Shown here piece after piece: positions 10,232 to 20,527 of a stretch of 64,000 nucleotides of DNA (position 1 is its first letter; each line of letters starts with the position of its first letter). The notes beneath the pieces were generated by a model. It saw only the letters and a list, made by a program, of their open reading frames with translations. It did no database searches and was not told where the DNA came from. The stretch covers positions 248,001 to 312,000 of the forward strand of contig MU867092.1 of the NCBI GenBank assembly GCA_033725935.1. Reading direction: 5' to 3'. The translations under genes were made by a program, and so were the position numbers. The stretch is from Cladorrhinum sp. PSN259. Taxonomy: Eukaryota > Ascomycota > Sordariomycetes > Sordariales > Podosporaceae.

Positions 10232-10751
10232 ATTGGACAGCTTCTTTTGGTTATAACGCTCAAATTAAACAAGAATATTGTTGTATAACTTAAACAAGAA
10301 TATTGGAGAGCTTAAAAATTGATTTGTAGGTGGTAATTGATATAGAGACGACTGAGATAATGTACTACTCACACCAGGCGAGGTACGCGTTGTAACTGAA
10401 GAAATCTGCAACTTCATCAGTGTCGTAAAATTAAAAGGAGAATGGCCATTTATATATATACCTATCTGCTTTGTTTGCGGAACCTGGCCGGCTCGTCCCG
10501 ACCGGCCCAATCCCGGATAACTCCGGGCCTGTTTCCGGGATTCGGGATGTTTCACCGTGAATACAAGATCCCGGATAACTCCGGGCCCGTTTCTGGGATT
10601 CATACAAGATCCCGGAAGATGTCACCAGTGATAAAAATAAGGATCTTACTATGTATAAAGTGCCTTTAAACGCTCTCTAGAGCTACCAGATATTTCGGTC
10701 AAATTTTTTAAAATAAATCATACTCGATATCTTGCACTGCACTATCCAAAA
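10232..10751. other. Intergenic region with a short direct repeat
   Basis: Between divergent genes, so it should hold both promoters. At about 10509-10616 a unit of about 40 nt containing GATCCCGGATAACTCCGGGC is present twice, with a third partial copy ending in GATCCCGG. The core CCGGATAACTCCGG is itself an imperfect palindrome. Confidence 0.6.
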
Positions 10752-12399
10752 ATGGACAGGTTTAACTCTCTTTCTGCTCCATTGCCAGCCCTTCCATTCA
10801 TTATTATCTATGTTTACCTCATTTTTAAGTTAATCTCGGGTTGCGTTTACTGGATATTGAGCTTTGCGAGGATCAAGGCATACCTTCGTTATCCTCTCTT
10901 CTTACAGCGCTACTGGTGGAATCAGCATGCTATCACCAGACTAGGGACATTTCCGCTTGTTGTGCTCCTTGGATTCAACGCCTATATTTGTTTCAAATAC
11001 AGAGGAATACTTCCGCAGACTGCGGCTACATTGTCCATTCTTAACTCTACAATTCTTTTGCTCGGGGGACCACATAATGCTTTGACAACAAGATATCTTC
11101 CTACATCGCATTATTACCTTCTTCATCACTGGATTGGCAGGATCGTTGTAATCGAGGCGGCGATTCATGGTATAAGTGCATTTCGCACTATCAGTAAGTT
11201 CACGATAGCTCAGTCAATCCCGGTATATTTGGTCAGTTCACCAATTCTATCCTAAAGAAAGGAAAAAGAGTCAAGGCTAATCGACTTATCCCAGGCGATA
11301 TGTTCATCTATTGCAATTGGAATATCCGCCATTTGTGTTATACGTAACCTCAAGGGTGTCAAAGCTATATTTCTGCCAATCCACTCCCTGCTGTCGCTTA
11401 CATTTACAGTCGCAGTCACCTGGCATATTTACTCTGTTCGAAGCACCCTTTTATCTCGAATTACCGCGGCGATATTATCGACCGTCCTTACTCTCAATTA
11501 CATTTTAACGGTCTGGCGATATATCTCTGCCTATAAATGTGAGGTTATTGAGTGTTCAAGCGTCGGGGCTGGCACCCAGTTACGTGTGAGCAGCTCACTG
11601 CCAGTGGCCTTCTACCCAGGTTCATATTATATAATCTATTCGAAAGTGCCTTCAGTACGCCACAAACTTTTCTTGAATTTCCGCCCAACCCTCTCGTGGT
11701 ATGATATCAACCAAGACGACAACTTGTATACATCTGACTTCACAGTCCATATTCAGTCGAGCAATAGCTCCTTTAAGAACGAAGATAAAGTGCGACTAGC
11801 TGGTCCATATGGTTATGAATTATCCATGGCGCGCTTTAAATCAGTAACCATTGTGGTTGAAGGAGAGAATATCTTCCACGTATTACCATTTGCCCTATAC
11901 CGAGTACGACTAAAGCAACCAGTCAACGTTATCTGGTCGTTAGATGAAGGGCAAGAGCTTTTCATTCTGGACTATTTGATTGATATCCGAATGATCGACG
12001 AAGTAAGTTGCACTTTCATTGATATCACCTGCGTACTAATAGAAACTAGGTAAAGTGCCTAAACTTCTGGTTCTATCTACCGATATCAAAACGGAACAGA
12101 CGATCTATCTCCAAGATCACAAGCGAGCTCCAGTTAAAAGAGGAAGATTACTTCAAGTTCACTAACAGGGACTCACTTGTCGATGTTACAATTGCTCTAG
12201 AAAAGGTTATCGAGCAACATACAGTGTTGGGGGAGTGCATGGTCATTGGTAAGCATATTTCTCAAATGAACGTTCAGAGAAGCTTGCTGATCAGAAGCAT
12301 CTAGCGAGTGGTAAAGCTCAATTTGCCGGTAGCATGCGCAACAAGGTCATTGCAGAGATAAAGAATGGCCGCAATATATCCTTTCATGAAATTGTTTAA
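10752..12399 (+). CDS. Ferric reductase-like transmembrane protein (FRE), C-terminus possibly frame-broken
   Basis: Membrane oxidoreductase family that passes electrons from NADPH through FAD and two haems to extracellular iron or copper. Exons 10752-11231, 11295-12002, 12050-12248, then a last exon. Several hydrophobic helices are clear. Haem histidines fit: LLHHWIGRIVVIEAAIHG has His spaced by 13, and a second pair is in PIHSLLSLTFTVAVTWHIY. The FAD-domain motif is weak (NFRPTLSWYD where HPF is usual); the glycine pocket GPYGYE is present. The terminal family pattern (SGKAQFAGSMRNKV...FHEIV) is in a frame reaching 12399, but the strong GTAAGC donor at 12249 with the nearest good acceptor gives another frame that stops at 12314. 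Either an unusual splice or an indel has broken the end. FREs are characteristic Starship cargo. Confidence 0.78.
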
Positions 12400-12454
12400 G
12401 GCCTTGATTCCATCGGCGCATGTACTTAAAAGTAAACTACCTGAAGCTATGTAG

Positions 12455-13447
12455 CTAATCCAGATGGAAGAGAAGTGCGGACTTAGAAAATACATTAGAA
12501 TGAAGTGATCCACATGAGAAACCGATGACGAGAGAGGAACGACTGTCTTCCTGGCCACTACCCGTTAATCGAGTCAAATCCCGTTCTGCAAGAGGTTGTG
12601 CCCAACTTTCCTCCTTGCTGTCCAAGTTCATATAAGGAATATTTGTCATAGAAGATAGCGCCATCTCATCCTCCCACCACGAAACTCGACGGCCGAGTTG
12701 TGGTGTCAACGTTCCATGAAGGTTGCCAAGACCCCGCTCAAGGTTACAGCTTTGCATTGTGGCCAGTGGGCACAGTGTAATATGCGGCACCCAGAGACTG
12801 TTGGTCTGCGTGATCAATCCGAGAAACCGGATTCGGTTTCGGTTGACAGACTTGCTGCTTACCCACTTCCAACCCCTCGCCAGACGGTTTTCTGAACAGG
12901 CCGGCCACATGTCCGGTGGCGGGAGGATGCCCTGATTTAGGATAGCCGGCTCTTTGCACCCTGGAGACAAGCAGTGTTGGCCACCCGTTGGTTCGGGCGA
13001 GACAGAGATCTTCCCATTCATGTTAACGTAGGAGCCTGAGTGATGGGCCAGAACGATCAGCCACAGGACGATGGTGTCCTGCCCGAGACCCCGTCTCCAG
13101 TAGCTTGTGGGGTACTGGATCCGGGCAGACAGCATACCAATTCCTGCGCCGGCAAGATAAACACGGTGACCGTCTTTGATAGCTTGCCGTATCCAATCTG
13201 CGTGTTCGGGCATGTCGTTCACAACATCCAAGTGCTTCTTAATGTATTCCTCACTAAGCTTGCTTCGCAGGTCGGTTGCCGTCAAGAATGCAGAAGCATC
13301 AGATGCCGAGAGGTGCGACATAATGGTGTCGAGGACGGGACCATACCTCAGACATAAATCGGTAATTTGCATTGAAGTCATGGCGAAGGTTATGGGGGCT
13401 AGCAACAGATCTCCAGTAGTGTTATCAAAACTCATCTGTTTATACAT
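12455..13447 (-). CDS. F-box-like protein, unknown function
   Basis: Single open frame; an ATG at 13447 gives 330 residues (an alternative ATG is at 13435). The N-terminal part LRYGPVLDTIMSHLSASDAS with following SAFLTATDLRSKL has the hydrophobic spacing of an F-box-like helix bundle, and SYW about 70 residues on is common in fungal proteins of this kind. The remainder is Trp/Cys-containing and not recognised. F-box proteins recruit targets to SCF ubiquitin ligases; that role is inference. It is convergent with the ferric reductase gene, with only about 55 nt between the stops. Confidence 0.5.
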   Translation of the reverse strand: MYKQMSFDNTTGDLLLAPITFAMTSMQITDLCLRYGPVLDTIMSHLSASDASAFLTATDLRSKLSEEYIKKHLDVVNDMPEHADWIRQAIKDGHRVYLAGAGIGMLSARIQYPTSYWRRGLGQDTIVLWLIVLAHHSGSYVNMNGKISVSPEPTGGQHCLSPGCKEPAILNQGILPPPDMWPACSENRLARGWKWVSSKSVNRNRIRFLGLITQTNSLWVPHITLCPLATMQSCNLERGLGNLHGTLTPQLGRRVSWWEDEMALSSMTNIPYMNLDSKEESWAQPLAERDLTRLTGSGQEDSRSSLVIGFSCGSLHSNVFSKSALLFHLD

Positions 13448-13995
13448 CTGGGTGAGAAGCCAAATCACAAGCTGGCTGTTATTTTCGTAAATTCTCGGAC
13501 CCTAAAAATCTCTTAGAGAGAGGAATATTGGAGAACTGTCCCGGGATTCTCATCCTCGTGACGCCTGTTTGGGCGCTATCCTGCAGCGTACACAGTGTAG
13601 TGAGAGTCCAGATATACATACCTTAGTAGGAGCGCTATTTTTATGTCAACATATTTTTGGAACATTATCAAGAGGCGCTGTCAATGAAGAGCAAAATATC
13701 TTAAAATATCACAACTTGGTCTCCAGTACTAATTAAATTATCCTGTGAAGCGCTTGAATGAAGCGCTTGAACGAAGCAGAAACAAACCCCTGCAGCGGTG
13801 AGGTTTGAAAGTGGAGACAGGAACGATCACATGATTCAAGGCAAAAGCGGGCTTCTGCAAACAGGGCCGCTCGGTATCCACTCAGACAAAAGATGCGGGG
13901 TCAGAACGGGATATGTACCCTGTGCCTCTGGTGATTGTTCGAATGGCTCGCTCGCAGTCTTCAATCGAAAAGCCAACAAAACGAAAACCACAACC
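13448..13995. other. Intergenic, no gene seen
   Basis: A+T-rich with short out-of-frame runs. AAGCGCTTGAATGAAGCGCTTGAACGAAGC near 13749 is a short tandem duplication. Confidence 0.45.
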
Positions 13996-14574
13996 TCAAA
14001 TTTGGTTATATATATGAATAATCTCGTCGATATCTGTGTTTTCCTTTGCTAGTTTATGATCCCATCCACCAGCTCGGAGCTCCTCATAGTCCTGGAATGC
14101 CACATAGATAGTCTGTGAGAACTGCAAAATCATCTGGTGCTGTCTGTCAATTTGCCGGAGATACTCCCTGTTCTGGTGCTGAAGGCTAGCAATCTTTGTT
14201 TGATGTTGTACGATATTTTTTTCCTGATCAAGGATATACTGGCGAAGCTCTCTGTTTTCCTTTTGTAAAATGTTGATCTGCTCTTCTGACCAGCTAAGGT
14301 CGCGCTGCGGTGAGGCTTTCGCTGGTGTGTTAATATACCGACGTTGCTCAAGTGGCTTTGGGGCTTGTGGTACCTTCGGTAGCTCTTTGAACTTCCATTG
14401 CCGAGAGGGGGAGGCAGTCTTGTGGGAGTTATTCATCGTTACCGTTGGGGATGAATCCCAAAATATGGGGCCAGAGTCTGGACGTGTCTCCAAAAGCAAT
14501 TTAGGATGGGGAAAGTTGTGATTAAATTTTGAGAAAAAGCGAACCCGGCGCCGAGTGGTATCTGCGGGCGGCAT
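13996..14574 (-). CDS. Small coiled-coil protein, unknown function
   Basis: ATG at 14574 (MPPADTTRRRVRFFSK) gives 192 residues. The frame is open further upstream but that part lacks a good start context and looks like leader. The N-terminal third is basic and Pro/Ser-rich; from about residue 90 a long heptad-like helix runs (EEQINILQKENRELRQYILD, then HQTKIASLQHQNREYLRQID), followed by an acidic tail. It is probably a dimeric structural or regulatory protein. It lies in a group of small coiled-coil genes (also 14751-15229 and 17224-17523). No enzyme motif. Confidence 0.6.
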   Translation of the reverse strand: MPPADTTRRRVRFFSKFNHNFPHPKLLLETRPDSGPIFWDSSPTVTMNNSHKTASPSRQWKFKELPKVPQAPKPLEQRRYINTPAKASPQRDLSWSEEQINILQKENRELRQYILDQEKNIVQHQTKIASLQHQNREYLRQIDRQHQMILQFSQTIYVAFQDYEELRAGGWDHKLAKENTDIDEIIHIYNQI

Positions 14575-14750
14575 GATGTCTGGTTTTCTTCTCAGACAGA
14601 GAGAGACAGACAGGTAAAAGCTGTTATGTGCACATTGAATCATTGAATCATGCCCATCCTGAATATTTTTCCGGGATACAGGAAATCCCAACATTTTGAG
14701 GAGGATGAAATAAAAATTGTCAGGATAAATATAGGACATTACTGAGCTGG

Positions 14751-15229
14751 TTAGATATTCCCACCCCCTTCTGCCGCAAAATTCTCCCCGCCCACTGCCT
14801 GAAAAGCATCCGCAGGCTGTCCATGAATCATCCGTAGCACCGCCCTGGTGAACTCAGCCATGCCTGTTCTAATTTTTCCAACCGCCTCATTGAGTGCTTC
14901 CAAGGTAGAGGACAGGGCCATCATCCCTCCGTGTGTTTGGTACAGTGTCTGGTGGTTATCCCGGATCTCGTTACTAACTCTCTCCAGAGTATGCTCGATT
15001 CTATCGACTCGGGAACACATCATAATCATCAAACTAATAAATTGTTAATATTGGACATTCCAGTAAAAGGGCGGCCTTACTGTCGGAGGTCATCGTCGTG
15101 ATGTTTGATATCATGAGGTCTGATATCGAACCTGTGATCGAGTTCGGGCCAAAGAGACGCGTGTGTAGTACCACTGTCAGAAAGCAGGGAAGCCCAGCTC
15201 TCATCAAAAGGGAGCTCCTGCGGATCCAT
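14751..15229 (-). CDS. Two-exon small helical protein, unknown function
   Basis: Exon 1 15081-15229 begins MDPQELPFDESWASLLSDSG; intron 15034-15080 (GTAAGG donor, TATTAG acceptor, 47 nt); exon 2 14751-15033. Phases agree and give 143 residues. The second exon is an amphipathic helix (RVDRIEHTLERVSNEIRDNH, then LSSTLEALNEAVGKIRTGM) and ends in a Gly-rich tail. Same strand as the coiled-coil gene at 13996, 176 nt upstream of it; the two may work together as partners, which is inference. Family not recognised. Confidence 0.6.
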
Positions 15230-15525
15230 CCTGTTTGGCTTGAAAGGGGTGTACGAAAAGCTTTTTTTTGGTAACAAATTGTACGATCCGAGATATCGGC
15301 TTTGGCCCTTTAAATACGGCCTTTGGTGAGGACGCACATTAAACTGAATCCGGGATCCAGTTCTGTGAAGCAAGCAGAAGAGAACCTGTCACGTATATAT
15401 AATATTCATGTCCACCAATTCAAGCAATGCAAGATATACACACCAGAATATCCCGAGACTTATTAACCGTTTGCCAATACCACTCTGCCGCTTACCAAGC
15501 GAATAGCTAACCGCCAGTAACAACC

Positions 15526-17054
15526 ATGAAGTTGATTCTCCCACTAGTGTTGATCACTGTGGTAGCAGTTTTCCATGCGGTTGCAGAGATCTGCATCACA
15601 AACCCCCCAACCCAATTAATTGCGGGGGTATCTAACATCTCCATAGTGTAAGTGTTTTGACTTGATACTGTGAACTATGCTAAATGATCCTATTTGAATG
15701 AGACTAGCTACGACAATCCTTTTGCTCGTCCTTGTTGGGCTGTTGTCCGATTTGCTAATGACGAATTCCAACCAATCACCTACTCTTTCGACCCACCATC
15801 ACCCTGCTCTCACATGCAGCAGAACTCATTTCTGATACCTCACAATTCACCCAGCGGGGACGCAATAATCTTATGGTAGGCTTGGTTCAGCAACCTCTCA
15901 AAAAAATTCTGCAGAAGCAGTGCTAATAGCGGTATAGGAACTGTCTGGAGGCAGGTACTCTATGTGCGGCAGTGTCAATTCTGGGTGGGCTCGAAGACAC
16001 TTCAATAAACAATGACTTTCGAGTGAGAACTGGATATGTTAGCTGTACATCAACGATGGACAAACAATCGACTCAAGCTGCAGGTCATGCGTGGGTCACT
16101 TCCACTCCTGGTTTAACAACTCTCGTCACTTCAGTAACCGCCGGCCGAGACAGAACGACGGTCACGCCCCAAGTCTCTCACACGGCACTCACTGCAAGTG
16201 ATGGAGCTTCGGCGACTATAACGTCCGGGCAGATACTGGTCACTTCAAGCCAGAGTTCGGCGGCTGTTGGCAATGATCAACGTGAAACTGTTTCTTCAGA
16301 ATCGGTTGCGAGTGGCACATTAGCCACGGAGGATAGAGACCGGATCTTCTCCTCCGCGTTTACACGCCAGAGCGCAACTGCTAATCAAACTGGATCAAAA
16401 GAATTCACAACCTCCGGCGCCAACTTCCAACTTCCAACAACTATTCCCCAGGCGGCGAGTTCCAAGGAGCAGTCCCCACTCACACCGACCGACACATCCT
16501 CGTCCTTCCGGCGGCAAACTGTATCAAGAATAGCAACCAGCAGTGAGAGCACACAGGATAGAGATACGCCTTCCGTGGCTCTTACTGACAAGACCCGCAG
16601 CGATCAAGCCGCGTCAGATACTAGAACCATACCCACAGCCCCTTCACAGCAAAATGGTCAGCAAACATCTGTAGCCGCCAGCAACAAAGCATCAGCACCA
16701 TCAGTAGCCTTGGAGGTGGGCACTTCAAGTTTAACTGCAGGTACAGGTGAATCGATTGCTCCCGCGACCCAGGTCACGGATATCGTAACATTTCCCAGCC
16801 CAAGGGCCTTGTCATCCTCTTCTGTGGAAACATCTCCAACCATTCCTTCAGAAACGCCCAAAGCGACAATCGGCCAGCCCAGCAGTGTCTCTTCAACACA
16901 GTCAAACATAACGATATCAGCAACTGGTGGCATTGCCCTCCCTCTACCCACCGACTTCAGCGCCGGCGTACGTTCTTCTTCCTTATCAATGAGCTACTTG
17001 TTATCGAGTGTCACACTTTCGGTAGTTACCACGACAATCACCGTTACTATCTAA
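15526..17054 (+). CDS. Secreted Ser/Thr-rich surface protein, possibly GPI-anchored
   Basis: Exons 15526-15647, 15708-15875 and 15938-17054 give 468 residues in consistent phase. The start MKLILPLVLITVVAVFHAVA is a clear signal peptide. A cysteine-containing globular part of about 110 residues follows (ICITNPPT, RPCWAVVRF, PPSPCSHMQ, WNCLEAGTLC, YVSCTST). About 300 residues of Ser/Thr/Ala-rich linker come next, certain to be heavily O-glycosylated, and the end is hydrophobic (SSVTLSVVTTTITVTI), as in a GPI-anchor signal or C-terminal membrane stretch. The layout is that of a fungal cell-wall or adhesion-type protein with a small Cys-rich head. The function of the head is not recognised. Confidence 0.72.
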
Positions 17055-17223
17055 GTTTAGATCCGCTGGTTTAATTTAGATTCCGGCGGGTACGGAATCG
17101 CTTTCTTGTTTACATGAAATGTATTTAACTTTCAATTGCTTTCCCAGCCCTACAGTCACCTAGCTATCTTACCTTACCTACACGTAGTTTGATCAATAAC
17201 AGACCTTGCCTCCATCGTGCGAC

Positions 17224-17523
17224 ATGGACCCTACTCAAATCCAATTATTGCCCCCTGAATCCTTCTTAAGTTTGGCAGACTACTGGAAACATCGAGCAGA
17301 ATATTTCTGTCATCTGTATCTTCAAGAGAATCTTGCACGCGTACGTATGCAAGGCGAGGTTTTGGCCTTACAGGCAAAAGTACAGGAGGCAACCACGATT
17401 TCCAGAAAATTAAACCACTTTCTTGCACTGCCGATTGTCAGTAATTATTCTTCGTCGTGCTCAGCAGATACTAATTTACTCACAGCTTCAAGAGATGAAC
17501 TGAAAATGGTTGATAATATTTAG
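17224..17523 (+). CDS. Short coiled-coil ORF, unknown function
   Basis: ATG 17224 opens a 99-residue frame, MDPTQIQLLPPESFLSLADY then a heptad-like helix (ENLARVRMQGEVLALQAKVQ) and a polar tail. The MDP start and helix resemble the neighbouring 143-residue protein (MDPQELP...), so they could be distant relatives; this is a guess. Single exon, convergent with the MADS-like gene that follows. Confidence 0.5.
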   Translation: MDPTQIQLLPPESFLSLADYWKHRAEYFCHLYLQENLARVRMQGEVLALQAKVQEATTISRKLNHFLALPIVSNYSSSCSADTNLLTASRDELKMVDNI

Positions 17524-17644
17524 ATAATGGGTAGCACATAGAATATACTATATTAAGGAAAACACACCATAAAACAAATTGTATTCTGAACAAGAGAACG
17601 ATCTATCAGACAAAAACTTGCAAAAACGTGGAAATATCATTTCA

Positions 17645-18051
17645 TCAAAACTCTTCAGACTCGATCTCTCCACCGCTAAATATATCCTCAGTGGTGGCAG
17701 CTACCCTGGCCTCCCCTCCTGCTGCCATTGACTCCGGCGAATATATCGAAGGGAGAGGATAGTTCTTATCCTAGATGTCAACGAATATTAGAGTTGAATG
17801 GTTGGTGGTTGGGGTACTAGGCTTACAAGTTTTGCTTTCTCCGGCGGCCAAGATGATTCCTTAGACGAGGAATAGAGATAATAACGATGATGCTTCTCTA
17901 GAAGGAGATAGACATTATACCCGCAATCTTGGTGTAGTTTATGCGCTTTCAGTAGGAGGGTTTTACGGCGTTTCCAACTTTGTGTTAGGCGTTGTTTGGC
18001 TTTCATCTTTGCCAATTGCAGCATTTTGTTTTGCTCGTGATTATTCGTCAT
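17645..18051 (-). CDS. MADS-like mini transcription regulator
   Basis: Exon 1 17827-18051, intron 17771-17826 (GTAAGC donor, ATCTAG acceptor), exon 2 17645-17770; 116 residues. Residues 20-60 read SWKRRKTLLLKAHKLHQDCG, then YNVYLLLEKHHRYYLYSSS and WPPEK. This is the order of a MADS/SRF DNA-binding fold: a basic helix KRRKxLLxKAxxL, a D/C pair, then a beta hairpin ending in Y-S-S. Short fungal proteins with this MADS-like core and a WPP motif occur in accessory regions. It lacks the dimer-extending I/K regions and is much shorter than canonical MADS proteins. Likely a nuclear DNA-binding or competitor protein; targets unknown. Confidence 0.6.
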
Positions 18052-18150
18052 GATTGTAAGATTCAGTTCCGAAGTCCATATGCACGGGAGCAGAAGTAGC
18101 TTAGTAAAAGCCCGCTGGCTTTATCCCTTCTCATTTCAAGCAATTGTTAT

Positions 18151-18178
18151 TCCCCCCCCCCCTTTTTTTTTTTTTTTT
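18151..18178. repeat. Poly-C/poly-T tract
   Basis: A run of C followed by a run of T, pyrimidine-only for about 28 nt, in the intergenic region upstream of the next gene. Confidence 0.9.
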
Positions 18179-18361
18179 GAAGACAATCTAATTTTATCCT
18201 TGGGATTACTTTTATCCCAAGATTCCCAACACCCCCTCCCCAACTGCCCCGATTACACCCCTCTATATTTCCACACCCTTCCACCCCATCCTTGGTTTCT
18301 TACAAGGAGAAGCGCTTAATATCTTATCTTGGAGGACCATAGGTATTTATAAAGTCTACTC

Positions 18362-19048
18362 ATGCACAGCCCTATTGCGGCGCTCTTAGTCCACCTGTAT
18401 CATATTTTATTCCTTCCTCTGAAGATGGCCCAAGTCGACAACCTCCAGAAGTACACGAACTTCCAGTCGTGTGATGCTGAGCACCTCACTATCGAAATAG
18501 AGGACCACACTCATACACCTTGCAGTACATCCACTTCTTCCTCAAACCTTGAAATGGATTCACCGTATCTTGCAGCCACCACCAAGAACCAACCACTTCC
18601 AAGCCAAACCACCACTCTTGTTAAGAGATCGCCAAATCTCCACCAAACTTCGTCATCCTACTCTCGATTTCTCAACACCCACCCCCATAGTCCTTATACT
18701 CTCGCACCAATCAGCGAGAGACGGATATTCAGGACGGTTGCCCCTTTCAGAAAAGTCCTGTCCGTATGCATTCCAAGGCCTGTTATTATTGGCGCCGGCC
18801 AGCTACGTGTCGGTACGGGGCATTACTTGGGTGTCTCATTCACCTGGGATTATAAGGGGCGAGCTCTCAGATACAATGGCCGGCGAGTCCGGTACGCCAG
18901 GGTCAAAAACCGGATACCTCCTAACTTCATGATTTGTGTACAAGAGCTCAATAAAGTGTACCATCTGCGCTGGGATGGAAGGGTATGGAAGGGTCCGTCA
19001 AAAGAACTATCGCCAAAAGATTTTCGCGAATTTCTTCAGATCTATTAG
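18362..19048 (+). CDS. Hypothetical protein with conserved-looking basic C-terminal domain
   Basis: 228 residues from ATG 18362; an internal ATG at 18425 (MAQVDNLQKYTNF) is an equally good start. The first 120 residues are Ser/Thr/His-rich and likely disordered. The last 100 (IPRPVIIGAGQLRVGTGHY, SFTWDYKGRALRYNGRRVR, YHLRWDGRVWKGPSKELS) form an ordered, Trp- and Arg-rich domain with beta-strand character. No family recognised. Single exon without visible break. Confidence 0.55.
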   Translation: MHSPIAALLVHLYHILFLPLKMAQVDNLQKYTNFQSCDAEHLTIEIEDHTHTPCSTSTSSSNLEMDSPYLAATTKNQPLPSQTTTLVKRSPNLHQTSSSYSRFLNTHPHSPYTLAPISERRIFRTVAPFRKVLSVCIPRPVIIGAGQLRVGTGHYLGVSFTWDYKGRALRYNGRRVRYARVKNRIPPNFMICVQELNKVYHLRWDGRVWKGPSKELSPKDFREFLQIY

Positions 19049-19534
19049 CTTCCTTATGATTTGTAGCGTCTCTAGGCAGGCCCTAGACTGTAATTGAACT
19101 CAGTACCTATTCTTCTGCACGTGAATAATCACTGGCTACTTCTCTGTACCCCGGTTTCCTTGTTGTTTACATGATGTGACCTACTTCTATCTTGAAATAA
19201 ATAAGAAACCTCCTCGTTCGAAACTATGCCCAAATCCGAAGTTTTACAGCCAATTTCTATTTGGCAGCCTCCTATTATTAGAAAGGTAGACATAAACTGC
19301 GCTGGGGCGGATCCCATTCTATTTCAGTATTCTTTGTTAGGGTCGAGATCCGGGTTTCAGGATCACAGATCCAACAATCCGGCATAGAACACATATATAT
19401 ATCTGGTTCAAACGTTAGCCTGTCTCTATTTCCCCAGACCACCACCAGACCACCACCAGACAACACCTCAGATTCTTTCTTTAAGTCTTTCATACTTCAC
19501 AGCTTATTTAATCTTTAGCCCGTCCTCACTCAAC
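19049..19534. other. Intergenic, promoter of the following gene
   Basis: No coding signal. Contains the short direct repeat ACCACCAGACCACCACCAGAC just upstream of 19470 and a pyrimidine-rich leader before ATG 19535. Confidence 0.5.
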
Positions 19535-20191
19535 ATGTCCGAGCATACCGCGCCAGCTATGATCTCACCCAACTCGACGCCTGATATGCACGAACTCGAG
19601 GAATTCTCCAACTTTTGCCTGTCTGTCGCGCGAGACGAGGATCTGTTCGAATTTGGAGTGCTTTCTCAGTCCGAAGCAGACATCGCCCTCATGTTTGCCA
19701 ACAGCAGCGACCCTGAGGCGCATCAAGAATACTTTGAAAGGCTGAACTACCATGAAAAGTATTACCTGTCCGTTCGCTCGCGGCTTTTGTCACTAGTGCG
19801 CATTTGGGACAGAGTCATAGAGAACAAAGTCCGCTTCGACAAAAATACCGTCTCCACGTCGCCCGATTTCATGAAGTCCTTCAATATCTGCTTTGAGCTG
19901 GTCTCAGAGAGGGCCAAGCTCGGGGTAATTGGAGACTCAGACGACGAATCGGATATGGCCGAGCCTGAGGACAGCATCTCAATCACGGATTCAGACCTAC
20001 AAGAACTATTCGGCGATATAACTCACGGGGCGCAACTGCCTGAAAGTCAAGAGAAACCTGACTGTGACATTGATGAGTCTTTCGAGCAGGCTCGTGGACG
20101 GAAGCGCCAACACTCCGAGATGGACACCGGTGCCGAAGGGTCAACCAGCGCCGCCCAGAGTGGTACAAAGTTACAGAGAACGGAGCTCTGA
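19535..20191 (+). CDS. Acidic hypothetical protein
   Basis: 218 residues, single exon, with a good start context (CTCAACATGTCC). The N-terminal 130 residues are helical and charged (LEEFSNFCLSVARDEDLFEF, YFERLNYHEKYYLSVRSRLL). An acidic Asp/Ser stretch follows (GDSDDESDMAEPEDSISITD), and then a basic nuclear-signal-like GRKRQH. It looks like a nuclear regulatory protein. No known domain recognised. Confidence 0.6.
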   Translation: MSEHTAPAMISPNSTPDMHELEEFSNFCLSVARDEDLFEFGVLSQSEADIALMFANSSDPEAHQEYFERLNYHEKYYLSVRSRLLSLVRIWDRVIENKVRFDKNTVSTSPDFMKSFNICFELVSERAKLGVIGDSDDESDMAEPEDSISITDSDLQELFGDITHGAQLPESQEKPDCDIDESFEQARGRKRQHSEMDTGAEGSTSAAQSGTKLQRTEL

Positions 20192-20527
20192 TACGTATCA
20201 TGAAAAGTTGAAGAGAGAGGCAGGATCCTCGTTCTATACACGAATGTTAGACAGTAGAGAATATAGTCATTGTTTGCTTCCATTCCTTCCACCTCTTCCG
20301 TGCTCTTGCTCCCACGACATAGAGGTGAAGCCATTAATAAACTAAAGCGTATCGTAGCAGTCGTGTATAGAAGATACTTTTCCAGTTCGTCGTAATTGGT
20401 TGACAAGCATTGACTCAAATCGTAGTCCAGTTGCAATCCAACCTCCCATTCCTCACTCCAACCATAATTCCAATCTGAAAAACCAATCCCCATAGGGCCC
20501 TGCAAGGACCAAAAAATTGCATATGTA
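20192..20527. other. Convergent intergenic gap
   Basis: Separates the 3' ends of the acidic protein and the FHA-kinase. No gene recognised. Confidence 0.5.
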
